Source of the DNA: an uncultured Finegoldia sp.
Lineage (GTDB): Bacteria > Bacillota > Clostridia > Tissierellales > Peptoniphilaceae
Assembly: GCF_947252345.1 (NCBI RefSeq)
Contig: NZ_CAMXVC010000026.1
Span: forward strand, 1 to 25,748
Length of the DNA stretch: 25,748 nucleotides
Direction: 5' to 3'
Part shown: positions 17,401 through 24,866 of the stretch, piece after piece
How the letters are laid out: each line of letters opens with the position of its first letter
How positions within the stretch are numbered: the first letter of the stretch is position 1
The notes under the pieces: model-generated
What the model was told of the DNA's origin: nothing
What the model saw: only the letters and a program-made list of their open reading frames with translations
Database searches by the model: none
Made by a program: the position numbers and the translations under genes

Positions 17401-20400
17401 TGGTTTTTTGTGCTGGCTTGTCAGTTTTTTCCAAGTAGAATGTCGCTCCTGATACTGCGTCGGTCGTTTTTTCTCTTATCTTTTTAAATTCGAACTCGTG
17501 TTTGTTTCTGTTGTTGGTAACATCGAGTGAGCCTTCCGAGATGTAGGAGCCTATTATGTTGCCACCTTGTGATTGGTCGTTACCAGTGTTTACGAGGTCT
17601 CCTTCCGGAATTTCACTTACTTTGTCGTAGTAGTCCGGCTTCCAGTAAACTTTTTGTTCTGGCGTGCCGTAGTTTTCGAAATAGTCGATACCAGTACCTA
17701 TGGAACCTTCTAGGTTTTTGTACGGTATTTTGACGTCAATTATGATTGGATTGTCAGTTTCCGGTATGTCTATTTCAACTCTTTTTGGTACTTCTCCCTG
17801 CTTTTCGACTTGTTTCTTAGTCACGTTGAGTTCGTCGACGTTGTAGTTGTCCAGTCTGATATCTCCGACGTATTCTTTTACCGGCTTGTCCAGTCTGAAG
17901 ACTTTTATGTCTTCAGTTCCAGCGTACCAGCTCATATTGTTTTCTTTGAGTGGCTCTCTGTAGATTTGCGCCTTGGATTTTCCGATGTGTTTTCCTTCTG
18001 GGTTTAGGACGTATCTTTGGATTACATAGTTTTTAGTTTTGTTGATTCCAATGATTCTCGTTCCGACTTTGTATGGAGTTACCGAGTTGTCCAAGTAGCC
18101 CCTCCATCTTGGGTCAGTTAGTCCCTTGAAGTTTGCGACCGGTCTGTCTGCTACGTTTACCCATTTAGTGTCATCTTCATTGAGGAGCGATTTGTTTTTC
18201 TTGCCCGGTTGTCCCGTTGGCCCTTCGATATACGAGTAGACTTTTACTCCCTTGGAATCTACAACTAGTACCCACTTGTCGTCGAGCTTTTTGTAGCCTG
18301 TCGGAGTTGCAGATTCTTCCAAGATATAGGTTCCATTTTCGAGTTTTCTGTCGAATGTGACTACACCTTGGTTGTTGGAAGTACCAGTAGTGTAAACTTG
18401 GTCTTCGCCTTTTTTCTTGATTATAAAGCTTGCACCTGGTAGTGGCTTGTTGTCTTCGCCCTTTTTGTAAACTCTGAACGTTTGTCCCGCTGGTTTGTTG
18501 TTGACCGGTAAGGTTATATCTTGTCCTACAAGAGTTGTGTCGTCGGCGTTCAATCCGATTTCTGTTATCGTGACTGTTCCATCCATTGCGACGCTGACTT
18601 GCCATGTTTTTTTAGCGTTTATATAGTTTTCCGGTGCCTTCGTTTCCGTTAGGGTGTAGACTCCCGGTTTTAGGTCTGTGAATGGCACTTCGCCATTTGT
18701 ATCTGATGACCTGTAAATTGTGATGCCCTCAGAATCTTTTAGTGCAAATTCTGCGCCCTTCAATTTATTGTTCGAATCCGATTCGTCCTTCTTGAAGATT
18801 TTGAAATGTCCCGGATTGTACCTTTGGTTTGCCATCATTACTTTTTGGCTGTAGAACTTAGGGATTTCCCTCTTGTTTTGTTCCGCTGCCGCTTCGTTGG
18901 TGTTAACCTTGGATGCGAACGCCGAGTTTATTCCTCCACCGTTGCCCATGTAGAAGGCTCTGAATCTGCTTCTGAAATTGTTGAGGTCTGTTACCTTGAA
19001 GGTCTGTTCGATTACGTAACCTTCTTTTTGTCCGGATATTGCCGGCATTTGCAATTGCAACGGGTTAGACGACATCAGATAATCTCTGCTCGAGTATCTT
19101 ATCAAGTTCGGGTTGTACGACAATCTGATACCATTTTGGTAGTCGTTCTTCGAATCTCCTGGTTCGATGCGAGACGAATATACCAAACTGTACGTGTTCG
19201 GGTCGTTTTCCGGCTTAACACCCATTGACAATGGCATATACATGGATGATGTCAACTTGTATACCGAGCTTCCCGGGTCGTATCCATAAGACGGCAATAC
19301 CCTATAAATCTTGACTTCGTCTAGTCCAAATGCTGGTGGTATACCTGCACCCGGCCAGTAGAGCATATTCGTGTCGGGTTGCCAGTTTGTCGACATCCAG
19401 TTGAATGATAGTATTCTATTACCACTCGTTAGTGCTGTTGGGTTGTAGTATGCGATTGCCTTCACGTACCAGTTGTTTCCCTTTTTGTAGACGTCTCGGA
19501 AGTAGTAGGCTTGTGCCGGCGTTGAGAAGTTCGTGTCGTAGACGCTGTAGTCCGCTTGTACGTCAAAGCTTAGGTGCTTATTGCCTTTTACTTTGTCAGG
19601 CTGTAGGTTTGGTCCTACATCTACTGTGAAAGTGTACTTTCCATTTGTCTTTGCGAAGAACTTGGATGGAATTATACCGAGGATTGTCAAGTCGAATTTG
19701 ACTTCCGCTCCGCTGGAATCTTTTGTGAATACATAAGTCAATAGGTTCGTTTCGTAGTCGAAGTACGGCTGACCTATGACTTTTCCTTCTTTATTTTTGA
19801 TTTTTGGAAATTCATTTACATATTGTGTGAAGTCCAAGTTAGGGTCGAATTGTATTTCAAATCTCCTGCCAGGCAGAGTGCTTTTCAAGTCAACTATCGC
19901 ATGGTATGTGTAGGATTCGTAGCGATATGCTTCCCACACTCCCGCCTTGGAACCAAGTCCTCCTGCTTGTCCTTCTTTTAGTGACATCGACTGACTTACT
20001 ATGTTAATCTCATCTGTGTTTGTCGTGTCTGTATCTTCTTCATTTTTAATCCAGTAGTCTTGTCCTTTAGTTGGCGAGCCTTGTCCGTTTTTGTTGCGGG
20101 CAGTGTAGGTTACTTGTCCAGCCTTGTCGACTTTTACATCGAAGATGACTTGCGATTCGATGTAGTTGTCGGGGCTTGATTGTTCTTCTATTGTGTAAGT
20201 GCCTTCTGGATATTCTCCGAATGTCGCCTTACCATCCGTGCCCGAAATTTTCGTAGCGATTGGGTCGCCATTTACATCTCTGAGGACGAATGTCGCTCCG
20301 GCAAGTGGTTTTTGCTTGGAATCTACTTTTATAACTTCTATCGGTTTTTTAGTGAATGGCTCGTTCGGAACTGTGATGACTGTCTGCTTGTTAGTTGATG

Positions 20401-23400
20401 TCGTCAAGTCGATTTTGTTGTTAGTCAAACTTGCTTGATTTTTTTCTTCTGATACCCAGTTGTAGCTTAGGCTTGGTGTGCCCGTCGCCTTTCCTGTGAT
20501 TTTTACTAAGAATCCCCAGTCCTTCACTCCGCCAAATCTTTTGGCAGGAAATCTCACTGCGTATCCATTGCCACTTGTAGGCCATCCTCTTATTGGGTTG
20601 TTGTTAGCTACATTTAACACTTGATTCAATCCATTTGAAGTTGCAGCTTGCAAGTTCATCTGGCTTCGGATGTTGTTTCTGTCGACTGGGTCTACGTCGA
20701 ATACCTCAACTTTTAAATTCGAAATTCCAGTTTGGTTGATTTCAACTCTCGTGTCCCTGTCTGTCGTACCACCAGTCTTATTGCCCAACGCTTTTAGGAA
20801 GATGTAGGATTCGATGTTTCCATTCGCATCTTTCTTCCCGTAGTGCATTGCGTTCATATAGCTTGGCCAATCTCTGTGTTCGACTGTCGTCGTCGGTGTC
20901 ACGCCACCTTCGATGGTGCAGAGGCCACTTGTTTTGTTGATTCTACCTTCGAGGTCGACTGTGAAGTTGATGTCTTTTCCAAGTTTGTATCCCGGAGGGG
21001 CTTTTGTTTCGATTAACGAGTATGAGCCCGCTGGAATGTTGGAAAATTGTGCCTCGCCCGTTAGTGGGTCTGTCTCAACTTCCGGTCCACGGAATAGTCT
21101 GAATCTCGCTTTTCCGAGAGGATTTCCCTTTTCGTCTACTTTCTTCAACGTAAAGCTTGCGAGCTTCGCCTGGATGTCCTCCGTCATTCTGTTGTGAATG
21201 TAGTATTCATTGTTTAAAGTTGTGTAGTAGTTGTAGTTCTCTACGTACTTGTAAGTCTTGCCACCAATCTCTGCAGTTTTCGGCAAATCTTGCACAACTT
21301 TCGGAACTATTCTATTGGCTTTCGTTTCCGTGCCATTTTTGTCGATGTTCCAGACTTTTACGTCGTAGATTATTATCTGTCTTCTTCTAAGATTTTTGTC
21401 TGTCGTTTGGGCTACGTGGACTTTTCCTATTACATTGCCTTGTGGGTCTTTCGCCAAGATGTCTTGTTCTGGCATATTAAACCCATCTGGAATTGACCAG
21501 TTTTGGTCAAGGTAGATGTTGGTGTTCTTCGATATAGTCACTCCGCCTAAGCTGTAAATCTTAGTTGGCTGTTGAGCTGTCGGTTTGTTAAGGTTCGCAC
21601 CGTACTCGTAAACTGCAATCGTACCGACTGTCGGTGTTCCTGCTGGATTAGCCGCCTTGGCTGGTATTTGAGTGCCGAGGTTAGTTGGTGCAGATGTTTT
21701 TGGTTTGATGACCATCTTGCCGTAAGTCGGGCTAGTTACAACTGTGTCCATTACGTAAACTGCCATATTGGACGATGTCACCTTCTGATTTGTGAGGTTT
21801 CTGTCAGCTAGTGGTAGACCATTTAGTGCGTTTTTGCCCTTGTCGTCACCAGTTGACACTGCATCCGTCACCGTCCACAAGGATGTGTCTTCGCTTGTGA
21901 ACTGACCCATGATTGTAGTTCTGTTGTTGACACCTACTCTCGTCGGAGTGGCTTGGTCAATCTTTTCCTTGGAGTAGTTGTCGTGGGCTATGAGCCTTGT
22001 TGCCCCGAGTTTGTTGTTGGCAATTGCTGATAGGTCTAGGACGTACTCTTCTTGTGTGTTGGTTTTCGGTGTAAAGAAGGTGTAAGTGAACTTTCTCACT
22101 CCAGCTGTTGTTGCCTTGTAGTTTTTGGAATCAACTATTCCAAAGCTTCCTTTTATACTGTTGTCTGTTACTTCAGAGCTTGCTTGTCCATTTATTTTTA
22201 AATCTTGTATTTCACCAAGTCCGGAGCCTTTTACTGTCGTGAAGTTGGCAGCGAAATTTAAGCTCTTTAGGTCTTGGAATGTGGATTCTACTGTTATGTT
22301 CCAATCAAATCCTTCTAATTCTCCATTTTGGTATCTCGGTGTACCTCCACGTCCACCGATGTATACTCTGTAGTTGAAAGCATCCGGCTCCATTATCTGC
22401 GTCACGTCGTGTCTGCCCGGCTCGATGATTGAACCTGCAAAGTTGCCGTTGCTGTCGATTTTTTGTGGAACGAGGTCCTTCGGAGCTTCTACTCCGAGTC
22501 CCGACACCTTGTTAGTTACGGTGAATGTTCCATCCGGGTCAAGACTAATATTGTTAGTATTGTAGTCAACTGGAATGTCCAATGGCAATTGGATGTTTTC
22601 CGGTATTGTTCCTTGGATTTGGTATCTTATTTTATTTTCTTTCGCAATGTACTCTGGAATTGCTATTACCCTTCCTTGGTACATAATCGGTTTTAATTCT
22701 GCCGGATTTTTGACAGTCAACTTGTTGTCCAAGTGAATGTAGAAATACTGATAAGGTTGGATAGGACCGTTTGCGTTTGATGTGTCAAAACGAGTGACGA
22801 TGTGGAATTTCTTACCATCGAGGTTAAGTCCGTTTGCTTCTCTCGTTTGGAATAGCATTTGTGGTGCGAAATTCTGGTCAGCATCCTTTGCTATTAGCTC
22901 TTTGATTTGGTCTTTGTTGTCGTCCATCAACTTTGCTTGGTCTTCACGAGACAATTTGTATTTCTCGTCCAATCCAGACAAAAACTCTTGAACTTCTCGT
23001 AGGCTGTATTTTCCATCCTTTAATATAGCCTTCAATTCACGGTCTGCTTTTTGAAGGTCTGTCAAGCCCAATAGCTTTTTGATTCCGTTGAAGATTCCCT
23101 TGTCCTTCTTGTCCTCTTTTGATTTTTGTTCGGGAGTCTTCTTGGCGTCTTCTTTGTTTATCGCTTCTTTTCGGTCTTGTAGAATTTTGTCAAATTCTTC
23201 TGCTTTTTGTTTTCTTTCAGGAGCTGGTGCTGGCTGAACTTTCAATTCCGGCTTAGTTTGTTGTTCAGGTTGGGCTTTGTTTTGAGGTTGAACTGCTGGG
23301 TCTTGTTGAGTTTGTTGTGGTTGTTGGTCTTGTGTGTCTTCAACCAATCCCAACTTCTTTTTCAATTCTTCCTTCGCTTTGGCCTTGGCTTCTTGTTCTG

Positions 23401-24538
23401 CCTTTTCCTTGGCTTGTTTTTCTGCGAGTGCCTTCGCCTCTTGTTGTGCCTTTTCTTCGGCAATCTTTTGTTGTTCTTGTAATTTCTTTTGCTCTTGTTC
23501 TTTTTTGGATTGTGCCTTGGCTATCTCTTCAGCTTGTTGCTTCGCCTTCAAGTCAGCCTCTGCCTTGTTCTTATCGTCGAGCGCTTTTTGTTCTTCTGAT
23601 TTTTTCTTCGAATCGGCGTCCTTCTTGGAATCGGCGTCCTTCTTCGCTTTTTCTTCAGCTTCCTTCTTTTTTTGCTCGTCGGCTTGTTTCTTCGCCTTTT
23701 CTTCAGCTTCCTTCTTAGCCTTGGCTTCTTCCTCAGCCTTCTTCTTTTCGTCAGTTTCCTTTTTAGCTTGTGCGACTTGTTTCTTGTAGTCAAGTGACGC
23801 AGCGACATCATCGTGCAAAGTTTGTGTCACATAAGTGTCGTAGGTCTTGTCGTCGATGACTGCTCCCAAAATCTCGCCATTTTCCTTCACAGCAACCGGC
23901 TCTTTGTCGTCTTTTTTGAGTTCAATCATATTCAACTTGTCATCCGTGGCCTTCCCAACCTTGATATCGAACACGAATAGATAGTCGTGCTTTTCAGCTT
24001 CAGAAAGTTTTGTTTGAAGACCCGACTTTTCGAAGTCAAAATCCTTTAGAACGTTAAAATTGTAAACGTTGTATTCAGCTCCACGGTTTTCTTCCGGTTT
24101 TTCAACGTAGTTGTTGTTGAGCTTGAATTTGTTTTGGATTTGGATTATGGATACATCAATCGCCAACCCTTGCCCGTTGTAGAACTTGTTGATTCTGTCG
24201 AGTTCCTTCTGAGCGTCCTCAATCTTGTCGTACAACTTGTCATCGTACAAGCCAAACGTGTTTCGGGTTATAAGCTTGATGTTTTGAGTGCCCTCCTTGG
24301 CTGTCAAAGCGAACTTCACATTTGTATCGCTAGACAAATTCTTGTCGTCAATTACTGTTGCGAGGTTCAGTGAAAACTTGGAGTATTCATCCTTTGTGAG
24401 TTTCTCCAGCTTTTGTATTATGTATCTGTTTGGCGGACTATCCTCCTTTGCAAATGATGAAATCGCTGGAATCGCAAATTCCAACAACATCAGCATGACA
24501 AGTGTCATCGCTGTAATTCTGTCAAATATTCTTCTCAT
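8450..24538 (-). CDS. Giant sortase-anchored adhesin, putative pilus tip
   Basis: A 5362-residue surface protein; AGGAGG lies 5 nt before the ATG (24544-24549). Order: signal peptide 1-31; N-terminal domain to about 248; Lys/Glu/Ala coiled coil 250-398; Gln/Pro-rich linker 400-445; helical segment to about 560; beta-rich regions. Cna-B-like domains start near 1129, 1393, 1906, 2018 and 2346. A linker with a duplicated HRPL motif covers 2650-2750, and a VWA-like domain about 2761-3070 has a degenerate MIDAS (Asp2811-Arg-Ser-Gln-Asp, Thr2918). Eight InlB-B-like repeats span 3168-3820. Further Cna-B-like domains start near 3862, 4278, 4432, 4899 and 5021. The anchor is FPSTG 5325-5329, a membrane segment and a basic tail. 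VWA plus Cna-B at the head of a backbone-base-sortase operon matches RrgA-type tip adhesins, which are several-fold shorter. The ligand is unknown. An internal IPKTG (4266-4270) has no membrane segment after it. Confidence 0.93.
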   Translation of the reverse strand: MRRIFDRITAMTLVMLMLLEFAIPAISSFAKEDSPPNRYIIQKLEKLTKDEYSKFSLNLATVIDDKNLSSDTNVKFALTAKEGTQNIKLITRNTFGLYDDKLYDKIEDAQKELDRINKFYNGQGLAIDVSIIQIQNKFKLNNNYVEKPEENRGAEYNVYNFNVLKDFDFEKSGLQTKLSEAEKHDYLFVFDIKVGKATDDKLNMIELKKDDKEPVAVKENGEILGAVIDDKTYDTYVTQTLHDDVAASLDYKKQVAQAKKETDEKKKAEEEAKAKKEAEEKAKKQADEQKKKEAEEKAKKDADSKKDADSKKKSEEQKALDDKNKAEADLKAKQQAEEIAKAQSKKEQEQKKLQEQQKIAEEKAQQEAKALAEKQAKEKAEQEAKAKAKEELKKKLGLVEDTQDQQPQQTQQDPAVQPQNKAQPEQQTKPELKVQPAPAPERKQKAEEFDKILQDRKEAINKEDAKKTPEQKSKEDKKDKGIFNGIKKLLGLTDLQKADRELKAILKDGKYSLREVQEFLSGLDEKYKLSREDQAKLMDDNKDQIKELIAKDADQNFAPQMLFQTREANGLNLDGKKFHIVTRFDTSNANGPIQPYQYFYIHLDNKLTVKNPAELKPIMYQGRVIAIPEYIAKENKIRYQIQGTIPENIQLPLDIPVDYNTNNISLDPDGTFTVTNKVSGLGVEAPKDLVPQKIDSNGNFAGSIIEPGRHDVTQIMEPDAFNYRVYIGGRGGTPRYQNGELEGFDWNITVESTFQDLKSLNFAANFTTVKGSGLGEIQDLKINGQASSEVTDNSIKGSFGIVDSKNYKATTAGVRKFTYTFFTPKTNTQEEYVLDLSAIANNKLGATRLIAHDNYSKEKIDQATPTRVGVNNRTTIMGQFTSEDTSLWTVTDAVSTGDDKGKNALNGLPLADRNLTNQKVTSSNMAVYVMDTVVTSPTYGKMVIKPKTSAPTNLGTQIPAKAANPAGTPTVGTIAVYEYGANLNKPTAQQPTKIYSLGGVTISKNTNIYLDQNWSIPDGFNMPEQDILAKDPQGNVIGKVHVAQTTDKNLRRRQIIIYDVKVWNIDKNGTETKANRIVPKVVQDLPKTAEIGGKTYKYVENYNYYTTLNNEYYIHNRMTEDIQAKLASFTLKKVDEKGNPLGKARFRLFRGPEVETDPLTGEAQFSNIPAGSYSLIETKAPPGYKLGKDINFTVDLEGRINKTSGLCTIEGGVTPTTTVEHRDWPSYMNAMHYGKKDANGNIESYIFLKALGNKTGGTTDRDTRVEINQTGISNLKVEVFDVDPVDRNNIRSQMNLQAATSNGLNQVLNVANNNPIRGWPTSGNGYAVRFPAKRFGGVKDWGFLVKITGKATGTPSLSYNWVSEEKNQASLTNNKIDLTTSTNKQTVITVPNEPFTKKPIEVIKVDSKQKPLAGATFVLRDVNGDPIATKISGTDGKATFGEYPEGTYTIEEQSSPDNYIESQVIFDVKVDKAGQVTYTARNKNGQGSPTKGQDYWIKNEEDTDTTNTDEINIVSQSMSLKEGQAGGLGSKAGVWEAYRYESYTYHAIVDLKSTLPGRRFEIQFDPNLDFTQYVNEFPKIKNKEGKVIGQPYFDYETNLLTYVFTKDSSGAEVKFDLTILGIIPSKFFAKTNGKYTFTVDVGPNLQPDKVKGNKHLSFDVQADYSVYDTNFSTPAQAYYFRDVYKKGNNWYVKAIAYYNPTALTSGNRILSFNWMSTNWQPDTNMLYWPGAGIPPAFGLDEVKIYRVLPSYGYDPGSSVYKLTSSMYMPLSMGVKPENDPNTYSLVYSSRIEPGDSKNDYQNGIRLSYNPNLIRYSSRDYLMSSNPLQLQMPAISGQKEGYVIEQTFKVTDLNNFRSRFRAFYMGNGGGINSAFASKVNTNEAAAEQNKREIPKFYSQKVMMANQRYNPGHFKIFKKDESDSNNKLKGAEFALKDSEGITIYRSSDTNGEVPFTDLKPGVYTLTETKAPENYINAKKTWQVSVAMDGTVTITEIGLNADDTTLVGQDITLPVNNKPAGQTFRVYKKGEDNKPLPGASFIIKKKGEDQVYTTGTSNNQGVVTFDRKLENGTYILEESATPTGYKKLDDKWVLVVDSKGVKVYSYIEGPTGQPGKKNKSLLNEDDTKWVNVADRPVANFKGLTDPRWRGYLDNSVTPYKVGTRIIGINKTKNYVIQRYVLNPEGKHIGKSKAQIYREPLKENNMSWYAGTEDIKVFRLDKPVKEYVGDIRLDNYNVDELNVTKKQVEKQGEVPKRVEIDIPETDNPIIIDVKIPYKNLEGSIGTGIDYFENYGTPEQKVYWKPDYYDKVSEIPEGDLVNTGNDQSQGGNIIGSYISEGSLDVTNNRNKHEFEFKKIREKTTDAVSGATFYLEKTDKPAQKTKWEKSGADGKVHFSDLLPGKYKLVEHGAAQGYDLANTDWTVTILEDGKVYIKDNNGSNTVTDNNPEHKWQKVKVNEGTKENKSDSHNPDFKDNPRKKLNTNIVEINQTTHRMRQVYILNSATENLNNPKLQIHSQPETRDITNVNTKVVSINVVHSNSTPNNLVRVGDSVPFTAEQLFVNGHNRLKVDTSVVGNKTLAVTIETDLPQSGAIGTGMDFVNFNNTYWAAESYADISKFSLEPLSDQKVGKNTGMIIGKEEPIKNAGTTIARAFEANEHRPLEQINSLYLQPQILMQSSFTQQEPSQALRKNATENNNVIRELKKPAPTKNNVALQENAARLNNTLELNRHRPLAQVNSMYLAPRMMMKSANRMAGTSRAAGDLTYNVDAENANITVSAGNINTTDGTRDVSVKITPKTRKKPGKNKSHWVLLIDRSQDFSNKNNLDNNINKFLTDLRAKANTEGAEVYLSIIEYSGNVPKANKVLLSKTNIKDLDNPTQYSYKMGTLVPAKFENQYNLIEENVNVRDYLSRVGIDRRNGGTIDGAFNLKPVVDANIDKLTSDSYDNKYVINFASFNANNAKRNSTTSNQFYQFESMWAFYQKGYTRVYTHVDQENTRLEPNTTGNKFRTYSSDNSDKWSFDFTNLYLIKNKPNWQKARNFGPYVQKDLLDSILNDKKNFESQGVEESLLKNATVDIGLNDKVRLQLYKIIKNNQIVQSNPNPMSNSLNFNNISLGIGDSLEFKYRIGLDQDAQNNTDLPIHSTMTYKPDDNSNPVNLDTNGMVTRRNTQGYSITFEKMVNGDVTATKISEIGAGESITLTAHPNPGYKLAKLYMDGNQVQARNNEFTFNMPPQNVRVSAVFESTGQEAKPYDVTVFGNISHGKVTPNKTKAKDGEEVTLTIEPDPGYELKTLYYNDEITGDDIPITNNKFIMPKSNVGIKATFGPKNQPQPKKYDIKTSVTGNVGGSVTANPTSQEKGKEVTITVTPQEGYVIEKVTLNGSNITDKFKNSNTFTFQMGDKEANVVATFKKPGQHKITIIPTEHGKVECDKQVANRGEPFKLTFHPDDGYELDKLEINGNEYTVNGKSETFGMNDFDVEVKATFKVKEEYFDIETYQTDGGWVSVDKTRAKKGDTITITVQVHDGYELRQVTASGKPIPLQDGKYTFTMPAYKVDVVATFLKKEVKPEAYYFVGYDGDPHYSVTITGRNNEGKAKSGSTVNFTAKAQYGYKVTKTYVKTRNGITIPTQFDTNTGQGSFTMPNDDATIYVKYTNFPPPQGQHAVYVDGGIVGGDVYLNGKKVKQILAKTGDTVRISIANLKDEYRLIGCWVSDGNPGGGVPVLNDSQGLYFIMPDRDVSVSASFAKQQVGNYQVQIGQSEHGRIIARPTSANAGDLIRLEARPDDGYKLASINVLEQDGQAVTVKNNSFIMPAGNVKISATFVGEDEQLPDEPGSSQVLPDDNQLGYLIYDPSGNKMKELKITNRPAGLELNVYKKDSLGTPLQGGEFTLTKVDETYENPIGNVTLTGISTNEGKIIFRDGKGNAAKLGKGYYILKETKPPLGYKKATSDWKIEVKDDQGRMHATYYGPKKTANEFLRDDTLAKFNDTMNSGSTIKTASRITHIDPVAKTFVQRTVIDLRNYSGKKLNVQITPKHKRGETDFPPDEVHGIRPPNTNVEGLKTAYRTTYKIANPPGDINIDNVLQYYDLSQKKVSMVNTARWRPFDWGFDEDQLNLEPGELYFIDVEGYYDEALITGIAKNEKDKNGNIKPAHKRDDISQDDLGKLQMDFKLYTGAREFQQAVYNDKTGKLEWKAFKKASYQAGAGQYAKTQLPGWSGQMDQYNKYQNWLSKSGGRIWPELNELDVAGKISTAPDISQLYTTTKKTDVPVEIPKTGLDLINEKESYNITFSKHGRDGEGDAWSNNSDNVATNRLEGAIFKLQQEVQGSFVDMPGSYVSSAFNGYFGFRGLKPGRYRLMEVQAPPGYRPIYDPILHMTISYEKPTTNAQGEITPGRGSITLEYNNANGIIQYVPEKGGKLVDFVTSATAKNMGKIINEKPGKGKVTLVKKDEQSQLINGAKFKLTRLGVKEDPKDPNSKNKFTYTGTVGERNSPKIDPQTGQLVFDQLPIGNYELEELTPAPGHKLTGQRWYFTVGGKDLDPYAGAIERTGVDQSENITLTTDMTIKRPDKNDTTMGNGTIYPNKAQMLNFATTFNIKPKTTISPGDFFTVKLTDNMDLKGIFKKKKVEGLDIFADGVGTIAKADYNQATGEITYTFTDYARTYKLMELNANYIAHIDADKIKKSENNLKVGPSIKGGEDTTKPINVVYDRGVTNSGKNYNGDQVSMSSKITEFDPDTGEFTQIFYINPSRNNAGFDYYDNPIPTYFNYYPGKGVDDLRISAYWYDNSGYNDYNYTNTFLNEKMPASYGLDLSKETLWNTKFYGRTVTDYNNGWMKFRRMNKTDSYVVKVTGRIADGQDKTSFTPRANLINYKGGGGIRLGVKRYDAVYSNKSDATAKADLTINAINPKNEIVFKKIDQNKDVLKGAEFKLLKKTTQNAEGWEDAKDANGKLMTATSGEDGLFKFETLPEGIYALVETKAPDGYTKIDRHIEEFMVTQTGIIKLKTGKDNNEQDVFTPIGPDPIEVINYKDIDFVKIDALDGKKLKGAVFELWYKEQEKGTYAPIDTNEYKNLIVYGKDKNGELDGSFKVHVTKNGFYALKEVQAPIGYTKTPGFIREFKIEDGKVQVLEKDPYKASYRVSNRGMLESEILEVDSSGNFRQRVVINPDHTSWKFNRASTMFGTEEINWEFLNKQYGSKYIKYAVLDKGKKIEDLKKSDYHEISAGSGQGKTISYFQISQMLKAGDFTSSQETVDGQLSTMYTTDKAIVLEITGKPTGTADANLHYDLKDGLKILGHLSYIYNKDNFGANANPAYVDKAKLRPIEVENHKSTFPSTGALGIIGFLVCGAILMATSYYKYRKKRKRERALS
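13088..15037 (-). repeat. Eight InlB-B-like repeat domains in the giant adhesin
   Basis: Coding repeats of about 70-85 residues (about 3168-3820). Each has the pattern Y-x-(V/I)-x-x ... G-x-(V/I) ... G-(D/E)-x-(V/I)-x-(L/I) ... G-Y-x-(L/V) ... F-x-M-P ... V-x-A-x-F. Units begin YSITFEKM, YDVTVFGN, YDIKTSVT, HKITIIPT, FDIETYQT, YYFVGYDG, HAVYVDGG and YQVQIGQS. Units 6 and 7 are the most diverged. They are likely beta-grasp-like stalk modules of the divergent InlB B-repeat kind. Confidence 0.8.
16289..16590 (-). repeat. Duplicated HRPL linker motif in the giant adhesin
   Basis: Two copies of a motif of about 25 residues, HRPLEQINSLYLQP (from His2655) and HRPLAQVNSMYLAP (from His2727), each followed by a Met/Gln/Ser-rich stretch, lie 72 residues apart. 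They sit just before the VWA-like domain, at the junction of the two halves of the protein. Confidence 0.75.
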
Positions 24539-24733
24539 TTGAACCTCCTAAAATGATTGTCTATACCATAAACCCTTGATTTTGTGATATAAATTAAACT
24601 ATGTTTATCCCCTAGTATTTTAATTGTTTATTTTCTATGCCACTTCGTTTTTTATTTTTGAGTAGTGATTTTTTTAAATTTTCCCTTATTTTTGTATTTT
24701 TTGCAATCAAAAATTAGAAAATCAATAAAACCT

Positions 24734-24777
24734 AAAAAAATCGGCAGTCCGACTTATTTATGAATACGGGATCTGCC
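24734..24777 (-). terminator. Terminator-like hairpin in adhesin leader (attenuator candidate)
   Basis: On the minus strand AGTCGG-ACTG-CCGATT (24739-24754) is followed by seven T. An alternative longer pairing uses CTGCC (24743-24747) with GGCAG (24773-24777), and both run into the same T-tract. It lies between the predicted promoter and the giant gene, about 110 nt into the transcript, so it would stop most transcription unless bypassed. Confidence 0.6.
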
Positions 24778-24850
24778 TTGGTGTAAGTGGTACAAAAAAT
24801 GTATTTTTTATATTCATTTTCTTTAAAATGTTTATTTTTTTTTTTTTCAT
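24758..24850 (-). other. Possible 30-residue leader ORF with A13 tract
   Basis: An ATG at 24850 is followed at once by 13 A and reads MKKKKINILKKMNIKNTFFV plus ten more residues to a TAA at 24758, just before the terminator hairpin. With 14 A the frame would instead run through the hairpin and stop at TAG inside the T-tract; with 12 A it would stop after five codons. There is no Shine-Dalgarno site, so translation is doubtful. Confidence 0.2.
24835..24847. repeat. 13-base homopolymer (T on plus strand)
   Basis: An uninterrupted run of 13 T (A13 in the minus-strand transcript) just downstream of the predicted promoter of the giant adhesin gene. Such tracts are prone to slippage, so copy number may vary between cells or isolates. 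Confidence 0.8.
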
Positions 24851-24866
24851 TACTATATTTTATAAC

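Noticed and set aside
21270..21290. Internal LPKTA in the giant adhesin as a sorting signal
   Set aside because: It has no downstream hydrophobic segment or basic tail and sits inside a beta-rich domain; a chance match is most likely.
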